64,000 nt of DNA from Pseudomonadota bacterium (lineage in GTDB: Bacteria; Myxococcota_A; Polyangia; Polyangiales; Polyangiaceae), in contig JAEWRL010000219.1 of the NCBI GenBank assembly GCA_023398955.1, positions 1-64,000 of the forward strand. Reading direction: 5' to 3'. The position numbers and the translations under genes are program-made. Of this stretch, positions 37,455 through 46,214 are shown piece after piece (position 1 is the first letter of the stretch; each line of letters starts with the position of its first letter). Under the pieces are notes generated by a model. It saw only the letters and a list, made by a program, of their open reading frames with translations, did not search any database and had not been told where the DNA came from.

Positions 37455-38321
37455 ATGGGTGCAGTACACATGGAGAACTGGATCGTGCCCGAAGCCAAAA
37501 CCCTAGGCCGAACACTCGGAGCCCTGGCGGCTCTCCTCGCACCAAGTTACGCGGCTGCTGACGCGGCACCCGCACCAGCAGCTCCGGTCTCGGAAGCGGA
37601 GCCGGCGCTGGCGACTCCCTCCGAGTCGGCGGTCGTCAGTCCTGCCCCGGCTGGCGACTCGGAGACGGCCGGCTACGCTGCCGACAGGGAGCCGGACCCT
37701 GCAACTGGATCCCCAGAAGAACTGCCGCCGCAACGAGGTTCCATGGCGTTTGCGATCCCGGATGCCACGGCTCCGGTGGCCCGGAGCTTCCACGTTCACG
37801 ATGGGTTCTATGTCCGCGTGAACACCGGGATCGGGTGGGTTGGCAGCACCTGGACAGCACAGGGCGTCCCCGACACCGATGCTGGCGGCACATCGCTGGC
37901 CCTGGACCTCCTGTTGGGCGGTTCCCCAAGCCGTGGTGTCGCCATCGGAGGGGCGGTACTCGGTCACGTGATGCTCGCGACGGACGTCGAGGTCGGCGGA
38001 GAAGAGTCAGACGACGAGGCGCTCAATCTGCTCATGGTGGGGCCCTTCATCGACGGATTCCCTAACCCAACGGGGGGCTGGCACGTGGGCGGCTCCATAG
38101 GGCTCGCCCGCGCCCGCTTCTCCGACCTGAAAGGCTGGGGCTTGGGCGGGGCAGCATGGGCCGGCTACGACGCATGGGTGGGAGACGAGTGGTCGGTCGG
38201 TGGCCTGGCTCGCCTCATGCTCGTGCGCACCAGCGCCGAGGCAGAAGAGTCCGGGGTCAGCAGCGACACGGACGCGACGGCAACGAGCTTCACGCTGGGG
38301 TTCACGGCTCTCTTTCACTAG
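37455..38321 (+). CDS. Probable outer-membrane beta-barrel or envelope protein, 288 aa
   Basis: A signal peptide (GRTLGALAALLAPSYAAADA) is followed by an Ala/Pro/Glu-rich linker to about residue 95. The C-terminal 180 residues show alternating hydrophobic strands with Gly and aromatic residues, such as FYVRVNTGIGWVGSTW, WHVGGSIGLARARFSDL and FTLGFTALFH. The last ends in an aromatic-x-His reminiscent of barrel C-termini. The pattern suggests an eight-strand barrel (inference). An ATG at 37470 is a possible alternative start. Confidence 0.75.
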   Translation: MGAVHMENWIVPEAKTLGRTLGALAALLAPSYAAADAAPAPAAPVSEAEPALATPSESAVVSPAPAGDSETAGYAADREPDPATGSPEELPPQRGSMAFAIPDATAPVARSFHVHDGFYVRVNTGIGWVGSTWTAQGVPDTDAGGTSLALDLLLGGSPSRGVAIGGAVLGHVMLATDVEVGGEESDDEALNLLMVGPFIDGFPNPTGGWHVGGSIGLARARFSDLKGWGLGGAAWAGYDAWVGDEWSVGGLARLMLVRTSAEAEESGVSSDTDATATSFTLGFTALFH

Positions 38322-38346
38322 GTGAAGCGTTTCGGTCGAATCGCGA

Positions 38347-38746
38347 TGCGCTTTGAGAAGCCCAACTCGAACACGAACGCTCGGACGTCCACCGAATCAG
38401 CATTGAGTTCGCGGCGCTCGCTGAGCAGATGGTGAGTGCCCTCCCCAGAGGCCACGCGTACCTGGCAGACCAACTCCCGCGAGCCGCCGACTCCATCCCT
38501 CTGCACTCGCGGAGGGAGCTGGCGAGTTCGCTACTGCCGACAAGGCGCACTTCTAGCCGATTCGCACGTCGTTCAGCGACCGAATCCGCCGCCATCATCG
38601 ACGCACTCGCAATACTCGAACTCGCCGATGAGCCGCTCCGAACTCGCGCCCGAGGTCTTCTGCGGCGCATCGTCGCCATGCTCACCGCCATGGTCTTGAA
38701 GACTCCGGGCTCGGGCTCGAATCCCTCCCCTGAAGACACTCTCTAG
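38347..38746 (+). pseudogene. Decayed four-helix-bundle (S23/IVP-like) gene, copy 1
   Basis: Reading in pieces gives MRFEKP, then RISIEFAALAEQMVSALPRG and YLADQLPRAADSIPL, then AEGAGEFATADK, then SATESAAIIDALAILELADE and LLRRIVAMLTAMVL. Together these follow the S23/IVP (23S rRNA intervening-sequence protein) family. The pieces lie in different frames, with frameshifts near 38355 and 38505-38560 and an in-frame TAG in the AEGAGEF frame. The gene is therefore broken. A second, shorter copy lies at 58891-59190 on the other strand, and similarity extends beyond the coding end. Confidence 0.65.
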
Positions 38747-39012
38747 TCGCGCAGTCGTGGCTCTGCCCGCGAGCCGCCGGCAGACAAACAAACAACCGGT
38801 CACCCGTTCTTGGACAACCAAGGCGCTTCGGGACGGCGGAGGGCGTGCGTGATGGGTGGTCGGTCACCTTGACGCGCCGGCGAAACGCGCGATGAAGTGC
38901 GCTGAGCACTGGTGTCCGCGGTCAGTGGTGTCGCGGTGCCGCTTGCCATGTGCCCGTCGCGGCGGTCGCAGGTAGCGAGAACCGGTGCACGGCAACCCGA
39001 AAAGAGAAGCAT
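38747..39012. other. Intergenic region before the aldolase gene
   Basis: About 265 bases with no coding character. It follows the decayed four-helix-bundle gene and should hold the aldolase promoter. AAAGAGAAG just before the ATG at 39013 is a usable ribosome site. I see no riboswitch or terminator I can support. Confidence 0.5.
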
Positions 39013-40089
39013 ATGTCAGCCAAACTGCAATTGAAGCCAGGCGTCATCAACGGCGCCGCGCTCCTCGAACTCTACGACTACTGCAAGCGTGCCGAGTGCG
39101 CACTCCCAGCTGTCAACGTGATCGGATCTAACAGCACGAACGCCGCGCTGTTGGCGGCCAAGGAGGCCAAGAGCCCTATCATCGTCCAAGTGTCGAGCGG
39201 CGGCGCCCAGTTCTATGCGGGCAAGTTCGTCGACAACTCGAATCACCAAGCATCGATTGCCGGCGCGGTAGCGTGTGCACTGCACGTTCGCACGGTTGCG
39301 GAGGCGTATGGGGTGCCCGTCGTACTGCACAGTGATCATGCCGCAAAGACTCTCCTCCCGTGGGTCGACGGCATGATTGCCAAGAGCGAGGAGTACTTCG
39401 AGAAGCACAACGAGCCGCTGTTCAGCTCCCATATGCTGGACCTGTCGGAGGAGCCACTGGAGGAGAACCTGGAGATCTCACGCAAGACGCTGGCCCGAAT
39501 GGCCAAGGTGGGGCTCGCGCTGGAGATTGAGCTTGGTGTCACGGGCGGCGAAGAGGACGGCGTCGACAATACGGGAGTCGACAATGCCAAGCTCTACACT
39601 CAACCTGCCGAGGTCCTCGCTGCGTATGATGCGCTGAAGCCCTTGGGCGCCTTCACGGTAGCCGCGTCCTTCGGCAATACGCACGGGGTTTACAAGCCGG
39701 GCAACGTGGTGCTGAGGCCCGACATCCTCAAGAACTCGCAAGACGTCATCCGTGCCGAACGAAAGACTTCTGAAAAACCTGTCAGCTTCGTCTTCCATGG
39801 TGGCTCGGGCTCCAGCCAGGGGGAGATACGCGAGGCGGTCTCCTACGGCGTCGTGAAGATGAACATCGACACGGATACCCAATGGGCATTCACTCAGCCC
39901 GTGAAGAAGTACATGGACGAGAAGGACGCTTATCTCAAATCGCAGCTCGGCAACCCGGAGGGCGCCGACAAGCCCAACAAGAAACAGATTGACCCGAGGG
40001 CATGGCTGGCTCTTGGAGAGAAAGGCATGGCCGCCCGGCTCGTTCAGGCGTTCAAGGACCTCAACTCGTTCGACAAGTTCCAGCTTTAG
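39013..40089 (+). CDS. fbaA: Class II fructose-bisphosphate aldolase
   Basis: A zinc enzyme that interconverts fructose 1,6-bisphosphate with dihydroxyacetone phosphate and glyceraldehyde 3-phosphate in glycolysis and gluconeogenesis. Active-site motifs are VVLHSDHAAK (catalytic Asp and a zinc His), EIELGVTGGEEDGVD, SFGNTHGVYKPGNV (zinc His) and VFHGGSGSS. KMNIDTDTQWAF follows. At 358 aa it is a class IIA aldolase. The start at 39013 is set by AAAGAGAAG and by the family N-terminus; the longer frame to 38950 is not used. It is alone in its orientation and converges on the histidine kinase gene. Confidence 0.96.
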   Translation: MSAKLQLKPGVINGAALLELYDYCKRAECALPAVNVIGSNSTNAALLAAKEAKSPIIVQVSSGGAQFYAGKFVDNSNHQASIAGAVACALHVRTVAEAYGVPVVLHSDHAAKTLLPWVDGMIAKSEEYFEKHNEPLFSSHMLDLSEEPLEENLEISRKTLARMAKVGLALEIELGVTGGEEDGVDNTGVDNAKLYTQPAEVLAAYDALKPLGAFTVAASFGNTHGVYKPGNVVLRPDILKNSQDVIRAERKTSEKPVSFVFHGGSGSSQGEIREAVSYGVVKMNIDTDTQWAFTQPVKKYMDEKDAYLKSQLGNPEGADKPNKKQIDPRAWLALGEKGMAARLVQAFKDLNSFDKFQL

Positions 40090-40093
40090 TCCC

Positions 40094-41263
40094 CTAGGGG
40101 GGGGAAGGCGCTGCGCTGACCGGAGCGAGGGGTAGACGCAGCCGAAAGGAGCGCCCTTCACCTTGATCACCGCCCAGGGTGAGGGTCCCGCCCATTCGGG
40201 TGACCGCATGCCTCAGGAGTGGCAGTCCCAGGCCGCTGGCGCCGCTGCCGCCTGTCGTCAGCTTCGGCTCGAACACCTCATGTCGCTCCGTCAGGGACAG
40301 AGCGGGCCCGTTATCGCGAACAGTGATGCGCGCCTCGCTGGCCGTGCGGTAGATCCGAAGCGCGATCTCTGGTGCTGCAACGGTGCGGGTGGCCGCGACT
40401 GCCTCCTGGATGAGCCCACCGAGCACCTGCTCCACCACATTCCGACTCGCCATCGCGATGACACCAGCATCCCCCGCTACGCTAACCCGCGTGCGACCGA
40501 CTGGGGCCAAACCCGCGACGTGCTGCGCCAGTTCCAAGAGAGGCACGGGTTCGCTCGCTGGCGGCGCGCCCCGGACCAGCGTCGAGACCGTCTCCCACAG
40601 CTCCCGAATACGACGCAACGCCAAGTAGGTGTCCTCGATAACGCTCCGCCTCTCTTCGAAGCTGAGCCGCGGAACCGCCCGAGAATCGGCATCACGAAGG
40701 TACTCGACGTTGGCCAAAGCTACTGCCAGCGGGTTACGAATCTCGTGCCCCATCGCGGACAGGATGCTCTCTACGACCGGAGCCGCCACATTTGACCGCT
40801 CACGGGCACGAAGCTCCATCAACGCACGCACCTGCGAGCGCCAGCGTCGAGCACGGTCTAGCGCGCCAACGACGCTCGCCGGCTGGAGTGGACGTGATAG
40901 GACCAGAAGGACCCCAGCATCGAGGAGTGCCGCGCTGTTCGACCCGGCGGTGCTCATGCCGATCGCGACTCTCCCCTCGTCCACCCTCGTCCACCGCGCG
41001 ACCCATTCGGCCGAGCCGGGTACGGCGTCGTCGACGAACACCTGAGTGGGGACGAAGTCGAGGCTCTCGACCTCGGAAACCGTCCGCGCCGGGACCACCA
41101 GGGTGTCTTCCGCCAACAATCGTTCGAAGACGTCGGGCAAGTCGGGGCCTGGCGAGCACAGGAAGAGCACGCTGCGGTCGGCGAGCTGTAAGAGACCGCT
41201 GTCCGCCTCCTCGTCACCGAGGCCCGAACACCCGGTTGGGTCATTCGCGAGCAGTGTCGTCAT
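40094..41263 (-). CDS. Histidine kinase with N-terminal pseudo-receiver-like domain
   Basis: Residues about 25-150 resemble a receiver fold. An acidic strand-3 end (VFVDDAVPGS) is kept, but the invariant lysine is replaced in VLSRPLQPASVVGALDRA. The H-box is SAMGHEIRNPLAVALANVEYL (about 172). The ATPase domain has a GxGLPLLRHAV segment (GASGLGLPLL) and GGTLTLGGDQGEGRSFRLRLPL. No membrane helix is present, so it is probably cytoplasmic. It is last in a minus-strand run that includes a binding protein and a lipoprotein, and no response regulator is adjacent. The regulator may be encoded elsewhere. Confidence 0.88.
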   Translation of the reverse strand: MTTLLANDPTGCSGLGDEEADSGLLQLADRSVLFLCSPGPDLPDVFERLLAEDTLVVPARTVSEVESLDFVPTQVFVDDAVPGSAEWVARWTRVDEGRVAIGMSTAGSNSAALLDAGVLLVLSRPLQPASVVGALDRARRWRSQVRALMELRARERSNVAAPVVESILSAMGHEIRNPLAVALANVEYLRDADSRAVPRLSFEERRSVIEDTYLALRRIRELWETVSTLVRGAPPASEPVPLLELAQHVAGLAPVGRTRVSVAGDAGVIAMASRNVVEQVLGGLIQEAVAATRTVAAPEIALRIYRTASEARITVRDNGPALSLTERHEVFEPKLTTGGSGASGLGLPLLRHAVTRMGGTLTLGGDQGEGRSFRLRLPLAPVSAAPSPP

Positions 41264-41324
41264 CGCGTTCGCGCCTCATTGAACGTCTGGCGCCATCCAA
41301 TGTTTAGCGCTCCCTCCGACACCT

Positions 41325-42230
41325 TCAACGCCGCCCGGCGGAGTGATCTCGGAGGTCGTCCACCGCCCGACCCAGCCTGGCGACCAGGCCAGCGACCAAG
41401 GGGCCGGTAGAGAATACATCATCACCGCGGACGATGGAGATCCTGCCAGACCGAGCGGCCTGAAGCGGCGACAGCCGAAGCCAGGGACCCCGCAGCGCGC
41501 GATCGGGCGGATCAGTTGGCTTGGCCAGAATGATCACTGCCCAGGGATCGACTCTCAGCAAATCCTCGACGGTGAGAGTCGGAACTCCTGAAACAGACTC
41601 GCGCACGGCGTTGCTGGCGCCGGCTGCCTCTAGGGCAGCGCCGTGGACCGAATTACGCCGGGCAAAGTAGACGCGGGTCAGGTTCGGATCGCTCCCCACC
41701 ACGAGCAGCACGTCGTGGACGGCAGGAGGAAGCCGCGGAGCCAGGATGCGCGCAAACTCGGCCGCTGCGCGCTCGGCTTCTGGGAGGCGTTTCAGCGCAC
41801 GGCCGATCTCAATGATGCCCTTCTCCACGTCCGTCCGATCGAGCCAACGAATTGCCAGCGTCGGAGCGAGGTGACCCAGGCGCGTCGTGTCCGAGAGCCC
41901 TGCCTCGGTCAGTATGAGGCTCGGCTGCGCGCGCGCGATCGTCTCGTAGTTCGGCGCGATCGCCGTCCCCGCTCGCGGCACGTCCTTCTTGTCTGCCGTC
42001 TCCTGGCAGAAATCGCTCATAGCCACCACGTATTCGCCCACACCGAGCGCCACGAGTGTCTCGGTCAGCGGTGGAGACAAGGAAACCAGGGCCGTTCCCG
42101 CCGGCTGCGCTAGGGCTGCGCCCGCGCTATCACCTGTGCCCCGAGCGGCACGCACGCTTACGCCGATTCCGATCATCAGGGCCGCAATACTCACGACCCA
42201 GGGCCAAATCGCCAACCCGCGCCGCCCCAC
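41325..42230 (-). CDS. BtuF/FhuD-type periplasmic binding protein
   Basis: A 301-aa protein with an N-terminal signal anchor (VVSIAALMIGIGVSVRAA). The domain is the two-lobed helical-backbone type, with VSLSPPLTETLVALGVGEYVV at the start, ETIARAQPSLILTEA in lobe one, and SGVPTLTVEDLLRVDPWAVIILA in lobe two. Such proteins bind corrinoids, haem or siderophores and feed ABC importers, but no permease or ATPase lies nearby. It starts four bases after the stop of the upstream lipoprotein gene, so they are co-transcribed. The ligand is unknown; cobalamin and haem are candidates. Confidence 0.85.
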   Translation of the reverse strand: MGRRGLAIWPWVVSIAALMIGIGVSVRAARGTGDSAGAALAQPAGTALVSLSPPLTETLVALGVGEYVVAMSDFCQETADKKDVPRAGTAIAPNYETIARAQPSLILTEAGLSDTTRLGHLAPTLAIRWLDRTDVEKGIIEIGRALKRLPEAERAAAEFARILAPRLPPAVHDVLLVVGSDPNLTRVYFARRNSVHGAALEAAGASNAVRESVSGVPTLTVEDLLRVDPWAVIILAKPTDPPDRALRGPWLRLSPLQAARSGRISIVRGDDVFSTGPLVAGLVARLGRAVDDLRDHSAGRR

Positions 42231-42234
42231 CGAG

Positions 42235-43497
42235 CTACTCCCCGCCCGCTACGAGCGTACGGCTGCTCGCCCACGACAGCAGGACGTGCTCGCCCGCTGG
42301 AAATGCGCCGTGCAGCTCGGCGGAGCGCGCCAGCTGGCTCGTGTTCACGAGGGCAAACTGACCTGGCTCGGCACTGGGTCGCGCAACATCAATCAGTAGC
42401 TCGTGCCCCCCCTCCGTCTGATACTTCAGCAACAAGCGGCCATCGGATAGAACGTCAAACCGGCTGCTGCTGGCCTGCACGGAAGAGACGTCATCGCGTC
42501 CTTGCAGGTCGAGCACCCCTTCGATGCCATCGGCAGCGTTGCGCAACGCCGTCAGAGGAACTGCGTAAACACGCGGGCCTTCAGCGGAGTAGCCCCCCAC
42601 GAAGACCGTATTCCGGTCTGGGGCGAGAGCCACGCTACCGCTGAAAACGCCAAACCCGGTGGCCACGGGCGCCGATATCAAGACGCCACCCAAGCGGCGC
42701 ACCCAGTACAGGGCAGCCTGCTGGCGCCCGCCGAACTCGGAGGTGGCCAGAAGCCAGGCGTCCTGTTCCACGGCGACAAGATCGTGATTGGCCGCCGCTT
42801 CAATGGAAAGACTGGCTGTCTCGGGGCCGATCAGGACGAGCCTCCCTGGAAATCCTGCCGCGCCCGTTGTGTAGCCCAGCGCAACGCCAACCCCGTACAG
42901 GCCCTCTGCCAGCACCGCGAAGTCGCTAGGATACACGGGATCAGCGGAAAACACCGTATGCTGTCCCACTACCTGTGACTCGGGGCGTGTCATCGTTGCC
43001 TCGATGAGCCAGCGCCTCAGCTCGAGAACGGACCCTACCGGCACGGGGGTGCTCGTCAGTTCGTAAGCCACAACTCTGCCAGAAGTGGGTTCCCGCCCCG
43101 TGTCCACTACCGAGCCATCACCGCAGACGCGGGCAACGAGCCTTACGCCATGCGCCAGGCCTTCAGCGATACTGGCCAGATCCGATCGGTCGTCACAATC
43201 ATCCACGCACACACCCAGGAGGCAGACCTCGCTCTCCCGACACGAGACCGCACAACCACTGTCGTCCTCGGCAGCGGTGCCCGCTGTCCCCGCCGCTGCC
43301 GCGCCCGAGCCGGAATCTGCCATTGGGGCACCCGCTGCCCCCGCGACCGGAACGGCTTCGCTCGTGTTCGAACGGTCGTCCCCATCGCCGCAACCTGTTG
43401 CAGGGAGCCAGGCCAAGGCGCCGGCGAGTAGAGCGCCTAGCCATCGGGGCGCCACTCGAGCGAGCTCTGCTGCCGTCGCGCGTGAACCATGAATCAT
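42235..43497 (-). CDS. Lipoprotein with Cys-rich motif and probable beta-propeller, 420 aa
   Basis: The signal peptide ends in LPATGC. A Gly/Ala-rich linker leads to CAVSCRESEVCLLGVCVDDC, a compact Cys cluster often seen in Polyangia surface lipoproteins. The remaining 300 residues have repeated strands of the type LVAVEQDAWLLATSEFG and SVALAPDRNTVFVGGYS, suggesting a beta-propeller (inference). No enzyme motif is seen. It precedes the BtuF-like gene with a four-base gap and may act with it at the cell surface. Confidence 0.8.
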   Translation of the reverse strand: MIHGSRATAAELARVAPRWLGALLAGALAWLPATGCGDGDDRSNTSEAVPVAGAAGAPMADSGSGAAAAGTAGTAAEDDSGCAVSCRESEVCLLGVCVDDCDDRSDLASIAEGLAHGVRLVARVCGDGSVVDTGREPTSGRVVAYELTSTPVPVGSVLELRRWLIEATMTRPESQVVGQHTVFSADPVYPSDFAVLAEGLYGVGVALGYTTGAAGFPGRLVLIGPETASLSIEAAANHDLVAVEQDAWLLATSEFGGRQQAALYWVRRLGGVLISAPVATGFGVFSGSVALAPDRNTVFVGGYSAEGPRVYAVPLTALRNAADGIEGVLDLQGRDDVSSVQASSSRFDVLSDGRLLLKYQTEGGHELLIDVARPSAEPGQFALVNTSQLARSAELHGAFPAGEHVLLSWASSRTLVAGGE

Positions 43498-43572
43498 TCA
43501 GGTAAGGCTCCCAAGCTCGTTTGCAGGGCCAACGTCGAAGCGAGGCCGCGACTCACCCTGTGGTGCCCAATA

Positions 43573-43938
43573 CTACACGATGATCGCCGGCGGTTCCCAT
43601 TCCACCCACACGGCGTCGACCTGCTCCTCGACCGTCAAGCTCGCCAGCCGACTTCCGACGCACGGGCCTGCCACACAGCAACCGCTGGCCGGCTCGAAGA
43701 GCGCGCCGTGATTTTTGCAGTAAATCATCTGAAGCTCCGGCGCGAAGAACCGCTGGTCCCCGAGATCGAGGTCGACGTTCCAGTGCGGGCAACGGTTCAG
43801 GTACCCCCGCAAACGGCCTTCGAAGCGCAGCAGAAACGCCTGTTCTTGCAGGCCAGCGATGGGAATGAAGAAGGCAAGGGTCTCCCCTTCTGCCAGGTTT
43901 CGGGCTGCATCCAGGCGGATTCTTGTAGTTTGGCGCAC
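43573..43938 (-). CDS. Small Rieske 2Fe-2S protein
   Basis: A 121-aa protein made of one Rieske domain. The cluster ligands are in CPHWN (Cys, His) and CKNH (Cys, His), 19 residues apart. They are followed by GCCVAGPCVG, typical of ferredoxin-like Rieske proteins. Such proteins carry electrons for oxygenases or act as small redox carriers. I place the start at the GTG at 43938. The reading frame continues to 44172 but there overlaps the signal peptide region of the protease gene on the other strand and lacks coding character. It leads a same-strand run with the lipoprotein, the binding protein and the histidine kinase. Confidence 0.8.
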   Translation of the reverse strand: MRQTTRIRLDAARNLAEGETLAFFIPIAGLQEQAFLLRFEGRLRGYLNRCPHWNVDLDLGDQRFFAPELQMIYCKNHGALFEPASGCCVAGPCVGSRLASLTVEEQVDAVWVEWEPPAIIV

Positions 43939-44100
43939 GGGTCGATGGGTGGCAAAAGGGTGAGGAGGAGAGGGGCCGCGGCCAAGCGCCCTTGGCGCCG
44001 ATCCGTCGCGCGGGTCTTCGCGGATAGCCCGCATTCTAACTTGCACCAGCCGTCCTCGCGGGCCATTCAAGTTGTCCGGAAAGTTAGAAACGGGCCCGCC

Positions 44101-45474
44101 ATGCATCTTGCTTATGAGTCGACGCTGCCCCAGCGACCCTTGGGTCGCCGTATTCTCTCCAGGCTCTTTCACGCCGCCGTCGGCGCCGCCCTGCTTGTCG
44201 CGCCAGTGGCCTGCGGCGACGGGGACGAAGACCCTGCTCTACACTGCGACCGCCCCGAGGACCAGGTGGAGTACGTGTATGCGGCAATGCGCGAGTACTA
44301 CCTGTGGGCAGACGCCATGCCCGAGGTCGACCTCGCCGACTATGAGTCGCCCCAGGCCCTCCTGAATGCCGTGCGCTACGAGCACGATCGCTGGTCCGCG
44401 GTGTTCCCTGCCCCAGAGCTGAAAGACTTTTACGCCGGACGTTCCATTGGCCTCGGCTTTCGCATGATGCGTGTCGCAGACCAGGACGGCTCCACCAGGC
44501 TCCGGGTCGCGCTCGTATACGAGGATTCTCCAGCCATGCGGGCTGGACTCCAGCGCGGCATGACGCTGCTCGAGATCAACGGGAAGACGATCGAAGCCAT
44601 CGACGCGGAGCAGCTGTGGGGCACGATCCTGGGTCCTGACGAAGTGGGCGTTCAGGCCGCCCTCCGCGTCGCCGAGGTAGACGGAACTGAGCGCGTGATC
44701 ACGGCGACGAAGGCAGAACTCACCCGCACGAGCGTGTTTCTGACGGAGGTCGTGCCAGTGGGCGACTTGCGCGTCGGCTACATCATGTTCGAGCAGTTCA
44801 TCAATCCCTCGCAGGCGGCCCTACAAGTGGCCTTCGAGGAGTTGAAAGCCGAGCAGGCAACGGACCTGGTGCTCGACCTCCGCTACAACACCGGCGGCCT
44901 CCTGGATGTAACCCGTTATCTGGCCAGCCTGATAGCGGGCCCTGAGCACGAGGAAGATGTCTTTCTGCGCTTCGACTACAACGAACGCCAGCAACGCCTG
45001 AACCAGATAATGACCTTCGGCAGCTACACGGAGAGCATTGGTTTCGACCGCGCGGCGTTCCTCGTTAGCGGGAATACGGCGTCAGCGAGCGAAGCCCTCA
45101 TCAATGGGCTTCGTCCTTACATGGACGTGCACCTCGTCGGTTTCAACACGCTCGGGAAGCCCGTGGGCTCCCATGGCTTCGACTTCTGCGAAATGACGCT
45201 GCAGCCAATCACCTTCGCCTTGAACAACGTTCATCGCGAGGGCAGCTACTTCCAGGGTCTGCCGCCAGACTGCAGCATGGACGACGACCTCGACCATCAA
45301 CTCGGCGACCCCGCGGAGGCGCGGTTCGCTGCTGCTATCTCCTGGTTGCGAGGTGAGCCGTGTCCGGATCTGGTGCCCAACGCTAGCGGAGCGCTGGCGC
45401 TACCCAATCGCACCCTGCCCGTGGAAAAGCTCGTCCAGGGTCCCGGCGTGGCAGGCTACTACGGCGTGTTCTAG
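44101..45474 (+). CDS. S41-family serine peptidase (C-terminal processing type), lipoprotein
   Basis: The ATG at 44101 starts a signal peptide ending in APVACGDGDED, a lipobox. A PDZ-like domain (about 120-210) contains RAGLQRGMTLLEINGK. The protease domain has LRVGYIMFEQF, then DLVLDLRYNTGG. The catalytic Ser is in SGNTASASEALINGL and the Lys in GFNTLGKPVGS. The family uses this Ser-Lys dyad to cleave near protein C-termini. Its stop shares bases with the stop of tatD on the other strand. The protein ends with a short region of unknown role. The longer frame from 43489 covers the Rieske gene on the other strand and is not used. Confidence 0.92.
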   Translation: MHLAYESTLPQRPLGRRILSRLFHAAVGAALLVAPVACGDGDEDPALHCDRPEDQVEYVYAAMREYYLWADAMPEVDLADYESPQALLNAVRYEHDRWSAVFPAPELKDFYAGRSIGLGFRMMRVADQDGSTRLRVALVYEDSPAMRAGLQRGMTLLEINGKTIEAIDAEQLWGTILGPDEVGVQAALRVAEVDGTERVITATKAELTRTSVFLTEVVPVGDLRVGYIMFEQFINPSQAALQVAFEELKAEQATDLVLDLRYNTGGLLDVTRYLASLIAGPEHEEDVFLRFDYNERQQRLNQIMTFGSYTESIGFDRAAFLVSGNTASASEALINGLRPYMDVHLVGFNTLGKPVGSHGFDFCEMTLQPITFALNNVHREGSYFQGLPPDCSMDDDLDHQLGDPAEARFAAAISWLRGEPCPDLVPNASGALALPNRTLPVEKLVQGPGVAGYYGVF

Positions 45475-46214
45475 GCCGCGAGGGGGAAGAGCGCGGCGGC
45501 GTTCGTATCGGTCACCTCTTCGACCGCTTCGAGAGGCACGCCCTTCAGCGCCGCGATCGTCGCGGCTACCCGTGCCACGTGCCAGGGGCGCACCTGCTCG
45601 CGACTGATGCCGTCCATCGGGATTGCTGGGCAGTCCGTCTCGAGGACGAACGACTCGAGGGGCAACTGTTCGATGAGCCTCCGAACCCGCTTGGCACCCG
45701 GCCGGGTCGCTCCGCCACCTACACCCAACAGGAACCCGAGGCGCAAGGCTACCCGAGCCTGCTCCGCGGAGCCGGTAAACGCATGAAAAACGCCACGCAC
45801 GCCAGGATGGCGCTTCAGCACTTCGAGCAGTGGCTCTACCGCGTGCCGGCTGTGGAGTGACACGGGCAGTCCAAGTCGATTGGCGAACTCCAACTGAGCC
45901 TCCAGGACCGCTCGCTGCCGGTCGAGGGTGGGAACATTGGCGCTTCGGTACAGGTCGAGTCCTATTTCTCCCACGGCGCTGGCGCCCGGCTGCTCGATGT
46001 GCTCGAGGATCGGATCCAAGGGCTCCTCGGCGAACCAAGGATGCAGTCCGAAGGCAACGCCAACGCGCGGTGCCGCGTAGCGGAGAGCAGCCACCTCCCG
46101 ACAAGACTCGGCATGGTAGCCACAAGAGAGCAGCGTCACCCCCCGGTCGATGGCGGCGCTCGCCTCTTCATACGGCGCATCGAGGTCGGTCAGGTGACAA
46201 TGGGTGTCGAACAC
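45471..46214 (-). CDS. TatD-family metal-dependent hydrolase
   Basis: A TIM-barrel nuclease-like enzyme. The first motif is MFDTHCHLTDLD with two metal His residues. GEIGLDLYR holds the bridging Glu, and SLHSRHA, VFHAFTGS and VLETDCPAIPM give the remaining ligands including the catalytic Asp. The 247-aa length is typical. Members act as 3'-5' DNA/RNA exonucleases or D-aminoacyl-tRNA deacylases. The 3' end overlaps the S41 protease gene on the opposite strand by four bases (CTAG). Confidence 0.93.
   Translation of the reverse strand: MFDTHCHLTDLDAPYEEASAAIDRGVTLLSCGYHAESCREVAALRYAAPRVGVAFGLHPWFAEEPLDPILEHIEQPGASAVGEIGLDLYRSANVPTLDRQRAVLEAQLEFANRLGLPVSLHSRHAVEPLLEVLKRHPGVRGVFHAFTGSAEQARVALRLGFLLGVGGGATRPGAKRVRRLIEQLPLESFVLETDCPAIPMDGISREQVRPWHVARVAATIAALKGVPLEAVEEVTDTNAAALFPLAA

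Noticed and set aside
38930..39012. Riboswitch-like leader before the aldolase gene
   Set aside because: A GTGCACGGCAACC segment looked interesting but I could not fit it to any known riboswitch core.
40091..40100. CCCCTAGGGG palindrome after the aldolase gene as a terminator
   Set aside because: The stem is very short and has no T-run, so an intrinsic terminator is not supported.
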